Below, in pieces: positions 17,083-25,092 of a DNA stretch of 64,000 nucleotides; position 1 is the stretch's first letter, and each line of letters begins with the position of its first letter. Position numbers and translations under genes: made by a program. The notes under the pieces are model-generated. The model saw nothing but the letters and a program-made list of their open reading frames with translations, was not told the DNA's origin and made no database searches. The DNA is from Lachnospiraceae bacterium MD335 (GTDB lineage: Bacteria > Bacillota > Clostridia > Lachnospirales > Lachnospiraceae): contig KE159629.1 in the NCBI GenBank assembly GCA_000403335.2, positions 594,980 through 658,979 of the forward strand. The letters are read 5' to 3'.

Positions 17083-18237
17083 ATGAAATGCATACAGAAA
17101 AGCCTGGGAATTTTATCGCCATGCTACCATATAGAAAATTTCTGTGTTCCGATGCAGACATTGTTTATTGACATTGAAACAACCGGACTGTACGCCAAAA
17201 GCTCAAATCTCTATCTGATTGGCTGTATCTATTTAAATGATACCGACGGACCTGCGCACTGGTGCTCAATCCAGTGGTTCGCTGCCAATTACGACGACGA
17301 AAAAAATGTACTTGATGCCTTTGTCCAATTTGCGGCAGACTACCGGTTTCTCATTCATTTTAACGGGAACAGCTTTGACATCCCCTATCTGCAAAGCAAA
17401 ATCGAACATTATCAGCTTGACCTTGATTTAAACCGATTTGAAGGAATTGACATATACCGGCGCGTGGCACCGTATAAGACCTTTTTAAAACTGCCTAACT
17501 GTAAGCAAAAAACACTTGAGGGCTTTTTGCACACCACGCAGCGAGAGGATCAATACACGGGCGGCGAACTAATCGAGATTTATCATGACTATGTACTTAC
17601 GCACAAGGAAAGCAGCGAACAGCTTTTGCTCCTCCACAATGAAGAAGACTTGAAAGGCATGCTCGAAATTGTCTCGGCGCTTGCCATTCCGGACCTGTTT
17701 TATCAACCCATAAAAGTCACAAAAGTACAGGCAAACCACTATAAAGACATCGACAACAAACAGTGTTCCGAAATCATTATGAGCCTGAAACTTCCCTCTC
17801 TATTGCCTGCCGATATTTCATACGGCATCAATGACTGTTATTTCAGCGGTCATAAGGAAGACGGGAAACTGAGAGTTCCGCTTTATGAAGAAGAACTGAA
17901 ATATTTTTATTCCAACTACAAAGATTATTATTATCTGCCCAAGGAGGACATTGCCGTACACAAATCCGTTGCCTCCTTTGTTGACAAGGAATACCGCGAA
18001 CAGGCGACAGCACGTAACTGTTATACACGCAAAATCTCCTCCTACCTTCCGCAGTGGGATGCCGTTTTTGTTCCGTTCTTCAAACGGAATTATGACGACA
18101 AAGCACTGTTTTTCGAACTGACGGATGAACTCAAGACACAGCGGGAAGCATTCAACCAATATGCTCACCATATTCTGCAGATGATGGGCGTAAGCCGGCA
18201 GAACACCGCAAAAACAAAAGAAACTATATCCAAATAA
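17083..18237 (+). CDS. Predicted DEDD-type 3'-5' exonuclease (YprB-like, RNase H fold)
   Basis: 384 residues from the ATG at 17083 (GAAAGG 8 nt upstream). An earlier in-frame TTG has no ribosome site. The RNase H-like exonuclease motifs are FIDIETTGL (Asp/Glu pair), FNGNSFDIPYL, and LLLHNEEDLKGM with the third and fourth acidic positions. This is the arrangement of the YprB N-terminal family (RNase_H_2). The C-terminal half (about 220-384) is unassigned. It is transcribed alone from its own promoter and ends at a strong terminator. Its substrate is unknown. Confidence 0.78.
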   Translation: MKCIQKSLGILSPCYHIENFCVPMQTLFIDIETTGLYAKSSNLYLIGCIYLNDTDGPAHWCSIQWFAANYDDEKNVLDAFVQFAADYRFLIHFNGNSFDIPYLQSKIEHYQLDLDLNRFEGIDIYRRVAPYKTFLKLPNCKQKTLEGFLHTTQREDQYTGGELIEIYHDYVLTHKESSEQLLLLHNEEDLKGMLEIVSALAIPDLFYQPIKVTKVQANHYKDIDNKQCSEIIMSLKLPSLLPADISYGINDCYFSGHKEDGKLRVPLYEEELKYFYSNYKDYYYLPKEDIAVHKSVASFVDKEYREQATARNCYTRKISSYLPQWDAVFVPFFKRNYDDKALFFELTDELKTQREAFNQYAHHILQMMGVSRQNTAKTKETISK

Positions 18238-18242
18238 AGCAC

Positions 18243-18285
18243 AAATGAGATAAACTTTGTAACACACACAAAGTCTATCTCATTT
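18243..18285. terminator. Bidirectional terminator between exonuclease and cheR
   Basis: AAATGAGATAAACTTTGT pairs with ACAAAGTCTATCTCATTT around a 7-nt loop, with T-rich sequence on the plus side and an A/T flank on the minus side. It serves the convergent genes. Confidence 0.75.
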
Positions 18286-18318
18286 TATATGTTTCCGTTT
18301 CCGGACGAATCCGTTTCT

Positions 18319-19098
18319 CTACCTGTTCCTCATATAGAAGAACGAATTCTTGCGCTCATATCCGATTTCCTTATAATTCATAATCTGCTCCGTGCTTCCT
18401 ATGAACAAAATACCGCCAGTCTTTAAACAACTGTTATATTTCCTGAAAATCTCATCCTTCGCTTCTTCCGTAAAATATATCAATACGTTTCTGCAGACAA
18501 TCAAATCACACTTATCAGGATAAGGATCTTTCAAAAGATTATGCTGCTGAAACTGTACCCTTGCTTTAATTTCATCCGAAATCTTGTACGAAGGACCAAT
18601 CTTGGTAAAATATTTCTTTTTGAAATCGTCCGGCACCGCCGCAATACTCTTATCATTATAAAGTCCAAGCTTTGCCTTCTCAATCACCTGCTTATCAATA
18701 TCCGTTGCCGTGATGCTAATCTGATTGAGCGGAAGATGTCTTGAAAATGCCATAACAAGCGAATATGGCTCATCTCCTGTTGAGCATGCTGCACTCCAAA
18801 TCTTCAGTCTCGTTCCAAATTTACTAATAAGCTCCGGTATAATCTGCTGATCCATCAGCTTCCACTGTTCTGGATTACGGTAAAATTCCGATACATTGAT
18901 TGTCAGATAGTTCACAAAATCATCAAACACCGTCTTATCATCGCGCAGCTTCATCACAAACTTATCATATCCGGTTACCTTATGTTTTGCAATCAGCGTA
19001 TCAATACGACGCTTCATTTGTTTTTCCTTGTATGCATTCAAGTCAATCTTGGTAAGTGAAAAAACTTCTTTTTTGAAATATTCATAATCATACGTCAT
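18319..19098 (-). CDS. cheR: CheR-type protein-glutamate O-methyltransferase
   Basis: 259 residues from the ATG at 19098 with AGGGGG 8 nt upstream. The GTG extension upstream is rejected. An N-terminal helical domain (about 1-75) is followed by the SAM-binding fold with WSAACSTGDEPYSLVMA, TATDIDKQVIEKA and CRNVLIYF. CheR methylates glutamates of chemoreceptors. No chemoreceptor, CheA or flagellar gene is nearby, so this copy stands alone. It lies downstream of rpsA but separated by a likely terminator. Confidence 0.92.
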   Translation of the reverse strand: MTYDYEYFKKEVFSLTKIDLNAYKEKQMKRRIDTLIAKHKVTGYDKFVMKLRDDKTVFDDFVNYLTINVSEFYRNPEQWKLMDQQIIPELISKFGTRLKIWSAACSTGDEPYSLVMAFSRHLPLNQISITATDIDKQVIEKAKLGLYNDKSIAAVPDDFKKKYFTKIGPSYKISDEIKARVQFQQHNLLKDPYPDKCDLIVCRNVLIYFTEEAKDEIFRKYNSCLKTGGILFIGSTEQIMNYKEIGYERKNSFFYMRNR

Positions 19099-19251
19099 GA
19101 GTATTTCCCCCTTTGCCTTTTTCTTAAACAAATCTTGTTTTGCAGGTTTTGTTAAAGTATTCACATATAAAGAATATAAATCTGCTCTTCTGAATACTTG
19201 AAGAGCCCTTGTTCTTAGAATGAAACTGTCTATACTTTAAATATATAAATA

Positions 19252-19277
19252 GCCCCGGGAGCTTATGCTCCCAGAGC
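19252..19277 (-). terminator. Probable terminator of the cmk-ispH-rpsA operon
   Basis: On the minus strand GCTCTGGGAGC and GCTCCCGGGGC pair around ATAA, followed by TATTTATATATTT, 30 nt after the rpsA stop. Confidence 0.55.
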
Positions 19278-19306
19278 AATCCCTTTCAATTGTAGTGTGC
19301 AAAATT

Positions 19307-20473
19307 TTACTCAGCAGTCTCTTCCGCTTCCTGCTTTGCAATCACTGCATCAATATCTACGGAAACAACATCTGCATCATCCTCAGACACCGTCTCCTGG
19401 GCAGGTTCTTCCTTTACTTCCGGAGCAAGCAATGCCTTAATGCTGAGGCTGATTTTCTTACCCTCTTCATTAAAGTCAACAACCTTTGCCGTAACTTCCT
19501 GACCTACAGATAATACATCGGCAGGCTTCTCGATATGCTCCTTGGCAATCTGTGAAACGTGAAGCAATGCGTCAATGCCCGGCTCAAGCTCTACAAAAGC
19601 GCCGAAATCCGTCATTCTTGCTACCTTGCCTGTTACCTCGTTTCCTACTGCATACTTTGTAGATGCATTCTTCCAAGGATTAGAATCATCAAACTTGAGC
19701 GACAATGCAACCTTTGTACCGTCAATATCCTTAATCAGAACCTTGAGAACTTCACCAACCTTAAATACCTTCTTCGGATTTTCAACACGTCCCCAAGACA
19801 TCTCCGAAATATGAAGCAATCCGTCTACTCCGCCAAGGTCAATAAATGCACCAAAGTCCGTTACATTCTTAACCGTACCTTCAATCACATCGCCCGGCTT
19901 AATCTTTGCAAAGAGTTCTTTTTGCATCTCAGCCTTCTTCGCCACGATTAACTGCTTACGGTCACCGATATAACGTCTTCTCTTAGGATTGTACTCGCTG
20001 ATTACAAACTCAATCTCCTGTCCCGCATACTTGTTCAAATCTTTCTCATAAACATCTGATACAAGACTTGCAGGAATAAAAATTCTTACTTCCTCAACGA
20101 CAACGCTCAAACCGCCGTCCAATACCTGGGAAACTTTTGCCGTAAGAACTTCCTTACTGTTGAAAGCCTCCTCAATGCGCTTGTTGCCTCTGTCGGCAGC
20201 AAGTCTCTTGTATGTGAGAAGAACCTGTCCCTCACCGTCATTTACTTTCAGAACCTTAACCTCCATCTTATCACCAGCTTTAATAACCGCGGTAAGATCA
20301 ACATTCGGCTCATTGGTGTATTCGTTACGTGTAAGAATACCGTCTGACTTATAGCCGATGTTAAGGATTACTTCATCGGGCTTCACATCGATGACTGTAC
20401 CTTCGATTACCTCTCCTGTATGAATAGTTTTTAATGATTCTTCTAACATTTGTTCAAAAGTTAATTCTGACAT
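19307..20473 (-). CDS. rpsA: 30S ribosomal protein S1-like protein with four S1 domains
   Basis: 388 residues from the ATG at 20473 (GGAGG 9 nt upstream). Four S1 RNA-binding domains are visible, with recognisable starts at GEVIEGTVIDVKPDEV, KVSQVLDGGLSVVVEE, GDVIEGTVKNVTDFGAFIDL and GNEVTGKVARMTDFGAFVEL. The acidic tail is typical. Bacilli and clostridia carry this shorter S1 homologue in place of the six-domain form. The start lies 20 nt inside the upstream ispH in another frame. In some clostridia the two genes are fused, while here they remain separate but overlapping. Confidence 0.93.
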   Translation of the reverse strand: MSELTFEQMLEESLKTIHTGEVIEGTVIDVKPDEVILNIGYKSDGILTRNEYTNEPNVDLTAVIKAGDKMEVKVLKVNDGEGQVLLTYKRLAADRGNKRIEEAFNSKEVLTAKVSQVLDGGLSVVVEEVRIFIPASLVSDVYEKDLNKYAGQEIEFVISEYNPKRRRYIGDRKQLIVAKKAEMQKELFAKIKPGDVIEGTVKNVTDFGAFIDLGGVDGLLHISEMSWGRVENPKKVFKVGEVLKVLIKDIDGTKVALSLKFDDSNPWKNASTKYAVGNEVTGKVARMTDFGAFVELEPGIDALLHVSQIAKEHIEKPADVLSVGQEVTAKVVDFNEEGKKISLSIKALLAPEVKEEPAQETVSEDDADVVSVDIDAVIAKQEAEETAE

Positions 20474-21323
20474 AATTTTGAACCTCCTCAATTATTTTGT
20501 TTGGGGTAGAAGCCCCCGCTGTGATGCCCACTAGTTCAACAGAATTAGGTAAATCTAATTTCAGGTCTGCCAGTGTTTGTATATAGTAAGTACTCTCACA
20601 CCTGCTTTTACACAGTTCGTAAAGCTTGCGTGTATTTGAACTGTGAGTACCACCTATCACAATCATAACGTCAGCTTTGGCTGCCAGTTCAAGTGCTTCC
20701 TCCTGACGCTCCTTTGTTGCATTGCATATAGTATTCGCAACAATTATATCATAACCTTTTTTTTGAAAAATTTCAACTAAATCTTGAAATTTCTTGTAAT
20801 TAAATGTCGTTTGGGCTACAATGCAGAGTTTTTGACCCTCATTTGCACTAAAATTTTGTGCCTGTTCTTGTGTTTCGACAACCGTAACGGGCGTTTTTGA
20901 CCATCCCTTGATACCTTCCACCTCAGGATGCGTCTCATTTCCAATCACAATAATCTGCCGCCCTTCCTCCGACCGCTTCTGCACAATACGATGAATATGC
21001 TTTACAAAAGGACATGTGGCATCAATGCGTTCGAGCTGCTTTTCTTCCATAAGGTCATAAATTTCCTTCGGAACACCATGCGCGCGGATAATCACCGTGC
21101 CTTCTCGCGGCTGTATGCTTTCCCTGTCCATTGCCAAAAGATCCTGACGGTTTCCAATCACTTTCACACCTTTTTCTTCCAAGTCCTTTACAACTTCCTC
21201 ATTATGGACAATCGGACCATAGGTATGTACTGTTTTTCCTGTTTCCACCTGTTCATATACCATGTCAACGGCACGTTTTACGCCAAAACAAAAGCCCGCG
21301 GTCTTTGCTACCACAACCTGCAT
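20454..21323 (-). CDS. ispH: 4-hydroxy-3-methylbut-2-enyl diphosphate reductase
   Basis: 289 residues. The second ATG of an ATGATG pair (21323) is chosen for its 6-nt spacing from GGAGG. Conserved Cys ligands of the 4Fe-4S cluster are seen in AGFCFGVKRAVD, DATCPFVKHIH and ANTICNATKERQ, together with the HGVPKE and GGTHSSNT motifs. IspH makes IPP and DMAPP in the last step of the MEP pathway. Its stop overlaps the rpsA start and its start overlaps the cmk stop, so all three are translated as one coupled unit. Confidence 0.96.
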   Translation of the reverse strand: MQVVVAKTAGFCFGVKRAVDMVYEQVETGKTVHTYGPIVHNEEVVKDLEEKGVKVIGNRQDLLAMDRESIQPREGTVIIRAHGVPKEIYDLMEEKQLERIDATCPFVKHIHRIVQKRSEEGRQIIVIGNETHPEVEGIKGWSKTPVTVVETQEQAQNFSANEGQKLCIVAQTTFNYKKFQDLVEIFQKKGYDIIVANTICNATKERQEEALELAAKADVMIVIGGTHSSNTRKLYELCKSRCESTYYIQTLADLKLDLPNSVELVGITAGASTPNKIIEEVQNYVRINF

Positions 21324-21988
21324 CATAATCCTCCATCGCACATTTTTATAATTGCATCCGCCACCTGTTCAATTGTCATATCGGACGAATCCAAATACTG
21401 CGCATCCTCCGCACGCTTTAACGGTGAAATCTCCCTGTGCATATCCCTGTAATCACGTTCAATAATATCCTTTTCAATCACCGCAAGGTCGCACGGCTCA
21501 CCCTTGGCTTTCAGCTCCTCATAACGCCGGAGCGCCCGCACATGGCTGCTCGCATCCAAATATACTTTGACATCTGCACTAGGCAGAACACACGTTCCGA
21601 TATCCCTGCCGTCCATCACGACATTTTCCTTTTTGGCAAGCGCCTGCTGCAGCTCCACAAGCTTTTTGCGCACCGTCCCGTTTGTGCTGCTCTTTGACGT
21701 CATCTGACTGACTTCCTCCGTGCGGATTAACCCATTCACGTTTCTGCCGTTCAGCCATACAACCTGCTCGCCGTTTTCATAGCTTATCGTGACATCCGCA
21801 TCCTGTACTGCCGCGCTTAGTTTTTCCTGATCCTCCGCCGAAATCCCATTTTCCAAAAAATACAGCGCCATCGCGCGGTACATTGCGCCTGTATCAACAT
21901 AAATAAAGCCCTTCTTTTTCGCGATTAACTTCGCAATTGTGCTTTTCCCCGCGCCTGCCGGTCCGTCAATTGCAATATTATAACTCAT
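21323..21988 (-). CDS. cmk: Cytidylate kinase
   Basis: 221 residues from the ATG at 21988 (MSYNIAIDGPAGAGKSTI), with AAAGGAG upstream supplied by a repeat element. The in-frame extension KLADFERS is repeat-derived. P-loop GPAGAGKST, YVDTGAMYRA, MDGRDIGTCVLP and the C-terminal RDYRDMHREISPLKRA are family motifs. It phosphorylates CMP and dCMP. First gene of cmk-ispH-rpsA. Confidence 0.95.
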   Translation of the reverse strand: MSYNIAIDGPAGAGKSTIAKLIAKKKGFIYVDTGAMYRAMALYFLENGISAEDQEKLSAAVQDADVTISYENGEQVVWLNGRNVNGLIRTEEVSQMTSKSSTNGTVRKKLVELQQALAKKENVVMDGRDIGTCVLPSADVKVYLDASSHVRALRRYEELKAKGEPCDLAVIEKDIIERDYRDMHREISPLKRAEDAQYLDSSDMTIEQVADAIIKMCDGGL

Positions 21989-21994
21989 CTCTAT

Positions 21995-22062
21995 ACTCCT
22001 TTCAAAATCTGCAAGTTTGTGATGCAGACACAAACCTGTCGGTTAAAAATTTTAATTTTCAA
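21995..22062. repeat. 68-bp hairpin repeat carrying the ribosome site of cmk (copy B)
   Basis: Gap-free counterpart of 12275-12343 on the same strand. Here the central hairpin is GTTTGTG/CACAAAC, with different bases from copy A, and the element again ends in TTTGAAAGGAGT immediately before the start codon region. Confidence 0.75.
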
Positions 22063-22100
22063 TCCTCCCATTTTATTTATTATTTCAATTTCCATAAATT

Positions 22101-23459
22101 TCATTCAGTCTCTGCCGCACAATCGTGTACCGCACTCTCTCCCGCAAGATGTCCCGTTGACCATGCAATCTGTAAATTAAAGCCGCCTGTCAATGCATCC
22201 AAATCCAAAACCTCACCTGCAAAGTAAAGCCCCTTTACCAGTTTTGATTCCATTGTGGAAGGATTGACCTCATTGACCGCAACGCCTCCCTTTGTGACAA
22301 TCGCCTCGTCATAGCCGCGAAGCCCCGTAATCGTAAGCTCCATATGCTGAATTACCGAAACAAAATGCTCCCGCTCCTGCTTTGTGATTTCGTTTATTTT
22401 TTTGTCAGCCGCAATCTTTGCAAGTTCAGGCATCACCGTCACCAGCTTTGCCGGAAACAATGAACCTAAAATATTCTTAAACTGTTTATTTTTATTTTCA
22501 TCAAATTCCCTTAAAATGCGCTTATTAAGCTGTTCCTGCGTCAGTGCAGGCTTTAAGTCAATCAAAAGCTTCGCCGTATGCTCCTGACGTTCTTGTTTCT
22601 TCTGCACGGTATGCGCATGTAAATAATGTACATACACACTTGCCGCACTCAAAATTAGCGGACCGCTTACACCGTAATGTGTGAACAACAGTTCTCCAAA
22701 GTCAGAATAAATCTCTTTCCCGTCCAGCTCCACCGAAGCCCTCACATTTTTTAACGACAATCCCTGCAGTGCATGACACCAGCTCTCCTGAATCGAAAAC
22801 GGTACAAGTGCAGGTGAAAGCGGGGTTATGGTATGTCCAAAACTCTTTGCAAACCGGTGTCCGTCTCCCGTAGAACCTGTCAGTACATAGGAGATGCCGC
22901 CTGTTGCCACAATCACACAATCTGCCTTAATCGTCTTTTTTTTGTTTGCTGCCTTATCAAAAAACTCCACGGCACACACTTCTGAAGTCTGCTTCGATTT
23001 CTTCTTTATACTATCATTTGAAGCATCAAACGCTTGCACATGTATTCTGCGCACTTCTTTTTTGAGAAGTACATGCACACCGCTTTTTTTCAGCACACTC
23101 TCCAAAACCTTGATAATATCCGAACTGTGGTCCGACACGGGAAATACCCTCTGTCCACGCTCGATTTTCAGTTTGCAGCCATTTGTCTCAAAAAAGTCCA
23201 TAACCGCCTGATTATCAAAGCCGTATATTGCACTGTACAAAAACTTGTCATGCTCCAAAACATTGTTGAATAAATCCCGGGCTTCACAGGCATTTGTCAC
23301 ATTACAGCGCCCTTTTCCCGTAATAAACAGCTTTTTCCCAAGTTTCTCATTTTTTTCAAACAGTGTAACATTGATACCAACAGCGTTCCCTGCCTGTGCC
23401 GCCGCGACTGCCGCCATCATGCCCGCCGCACCGCCGCCAATTACTACTACTTCAGCCAT
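22101..23459 (-). CDS. HI0933/YhiN-family FAD-dependent oxidoreductase
   Basis: 452 residues. The N-terminal dinucleotide fold VVIGGGAAGMMAAVAAA, the GKGRCNVTN motif characteristic of this family, VIVATGGIS, and the C-terminal YFAGEVLDLDALTGGFNLQIAW place it in the BaiN/HI0933 group of flavoproteins. Members have been linked to bile-acid or aminoacetone chemistry, but the substrate here cannot be deduced. It follows the RpiR-type regulator gene after 9 nt and may share its transcript. Confidence 0.88.
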   Translation of the reverse strand: MAEVVVIGGGAAGMMAAVAAAQAGNAVGINVTLFEKNEKLGKKLFITGKGRCNVTNACEARDLFNNVLEHDKFLYSAIYGFDNQAVMDFFETNGCKLKIERGQRVFPVSDHSSDIIKVLESVLKKSGVHVLLKKEVRRIHVQAFDASNDSIKKKSKQTSEVCAVEFFDKAANKKKTIKADCVIVATGGISYVLTGSTGDGHRFAKSFGHTITPLSPALVPFSIQESWCHALQGLSLKNVRASVELDGKEIYSDFGELLFTHYGVSGPLILSAASVYVHYLHAHTVQKKQERQEHTAKLLIDLKPALTQEQLNKRILREFDENKNKQFKNILGSLFPAKLVTVMPELAKIAADKKINEITKQEREHFVSVIQHMELTITGLRGYDEAIVTKGGVAVNEVNPSTMESKLVKGLYFAGEVLDLDALTGGFNLQIAWSTGHLAGESAVHDCAAETE

Positions 23460-23468
23460 TCTATAACC

Positions 23469-24410
23469 TTACACCTGCTTTCTTCTTCTCTGCTCCATCT
23501 GCGTTTGAAGAGAAGTATTCAGCAGCTCCTCATCAATAAAGTTAATTTCATCCTTTAAATATACCTGATAATTATCCCACGCATACTCAAGCGTTTCCAA
23601 ATTTTTCTTCACCTCGTTTGGCCGTTTCAGACAAAGCGCGACAACAAGCGCATTTATCAGACTAAGCGGCGCCACAAGCGAATCAACAATCGACACCATG
23701 TCGCTCCTTGCCATAAGGTTACACGAAGAATATAAACACATCGGCGAATGAATGGTATCCGTGATGGTAATTACTTTCGCATTTCTGTCATTTGCCATTT
23801 CCATCGCTTTAAGCGTACGCATGGAGTATCTTGGAAAACTGATTCCGATAATGGAATCCTTCTCATCAATCCGAAGCATCTGCTCAAACGTTTCAGAAGT
23901 GCTCGTCGAATCCAAAAGCACTACATCAGGACGTATCATATTCAGATAAAAATGCAAAAATTCCGCAAGGGGTTTACAGCTCCTAAGTCCGATAATATAC
24001 ACATGCTTCGCACTTAATATAATATCGACAGCAGCCTCAAATGCCTGCGGATCTACGTGATCTAGCGTATCGTCAATTTTCTCAATATCTGCGTTGAGTA
24101 CCGAGGTCAGTATCTCCGACTGCGTGCTTTTCCCATATTTTGCACCAATCTTCTGTACGGAGTTCAGTTTATCCTTGACCCATTCCGCCAACGCCTCCTG
24201 AAACTCAGGATAACCTTCATAGTCTAATGCATATGCAAAGCGCACCACCGTAGACTCACTGATTCCAACTGTCTTTCCAAGCTTTGAAGCTGTCATAAAA
24301 GCAGCCTGTTCATAATGATCGATGATAAAAGTCGCTATTTTTTTATGGCTTTTGCTCATCCTGTTAAATTTGTCATTAATCCTTGATATGGTATCATATT
24401 TTATTTCCAT
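23469..24410 (-). CDS. MurR/RpiR-family transcriptional regulator
   Basis: 313 residues from the ATG at 24410, the candidate with the best ribosome site spacing. An N-terminal HTH_6 domain (about 1-80, with KLGKTVGISESTVVRFAYALDYEGYPEFQ) is followed by a SIS sugar-phosphate-binding domain (about 120-260, HVYIIGLRSCKPLAEFL and IGISFPRYSMRTLKAMEMA). Regulators of this kind respond to phosphosugars. No sugar uptake genes are adjacent, so the ligand is unknown. It lies directly behind a TetR-type gene. Confidence 0.9.
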   Translation of the reverse strand: MEIKYDTISRINDKFNRMSKSHKKIATFIIDHYEQAAFMTASKLGKTVGISESTVVRFAYALDYEGYPEFQEALAEWVKDKLNSVQKIGAKYGKSTQSEILTSVLNADIEKIDDTLDHVDPQAFEAAVDIILSAKHVYIIGLRSCKPLAEFLHFYLNMIRPDVVLLDSTSTSETFEQMLRIDEKDSIIGISFPRYSMRTLKAMEMANDRNAKVITITDTIHSPMCLYSSCNLMARSDMVSIVDSLVAPLSLINALVVALCLKRPNEVKKNLETLEYAWDNYQVYLKDEINFIDEELLNTSLQTQMEQRRRKQV

Positions 24411-24424
24411 ATTCATCCTTTTCA

Positions 24425-24970
24425 CTACGAGCAGCTTTGATAAATGTCACCCAAAAGCTCAACGGTCTCTTCCTCTGTCAAATCATAATCTCCCGTAAGC
24501 ACCATACAGGCACAGCCATGTATGAAAATCCACATCTTCATAAAAAGCCCGCTCGGATTTTGGCAGCCGGCAGCCACGGCACGATTGATCTCCTTGCTCA
24601 CGGCGCCCACCTTTCCGTTTAAAAGTTCATAAAGACTTCTCTCTCCCCTATTGTCTGACTGAAAAAGGAGCTGGAAGAGTCTTTTCTCCTCTTTTGCATA
24701 ATTTATATAAGCAAGTCCAAGATGAATAAACGGAGTATCCACATTAGACTCGAAATGTTCGTAGTAATCCCCAAAAGCGTCAATTGCTCTCTCGTATATT
24801 TCCGTATACAATTCATACATGTTGGCGTACACCCTGAATATAGGCTGTGTCGAGCAGCCAATCTGCGCTGCAAGTTTTCTTGCGGTCACACTTTCAATGC
24901 CCTCTGTTCTTGCCAGCTCAAAAGCCGTCTCCAGTATTTTATCCTTTGTTATTAATTCTTTTCTCGCCAT
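24425..24970 (-). CDS. TetR/AcrR-family transcriptional regulator
   Basis: 181 residues. The N-terminal TetR helix-turn-helix is clear (ILETAFELARTEGIESVTA then KLAAQIGCSTQPIFRVYAN). The C-terminal ligand domain is variable, with a WIFIHGCACMVLTGDYDLTEEE stretch split by the usual helices. First gene of a group with the RpiR regulator and the flavoprotein. The ligand is unknown. Confidence 0.9.
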   Translation of the reverse strand: MARKELITKDKILETAFELARTEGIESVTARKLAAQIGCSTQPIFRVYANMYELYTEIYERAIDAFGDYYEHFESNVDTPFIHLGLAYINYAKEEKRLFQLLFQSDNRGERSLYELLNGKVGAVSKEINRAVAAGCQNPSGLFMKMWIFIHGCACMVLTGDYDLTEEETVELLGDIYQSCS

Positions 24971-25044
24971 AGTTAAACATGCCTTTCTACCGAAATTCCC
25001 ATTTCATAAAAACCGAAAGCCCTTATCACAAACTTATCAAAATA

Positions 25045-25077
25045 GTATCGGGTTAATGTACCGCATTAACCCGATAC
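25045..25077 (-). terminator. Terminator of the decarboxylase cluster
   Basis: GTATCGGGTTAATG pairs with CATTAACCCGATAC around 5 nt, starting 16 nt beyond the OadA-like stop codon and followed on the minus strand by TATTTTG. The long perfect stem supports it although the T run is short. Confidence 0.6.
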
Positions 25078-25092
25078 CTGCAAATTCTTAAT

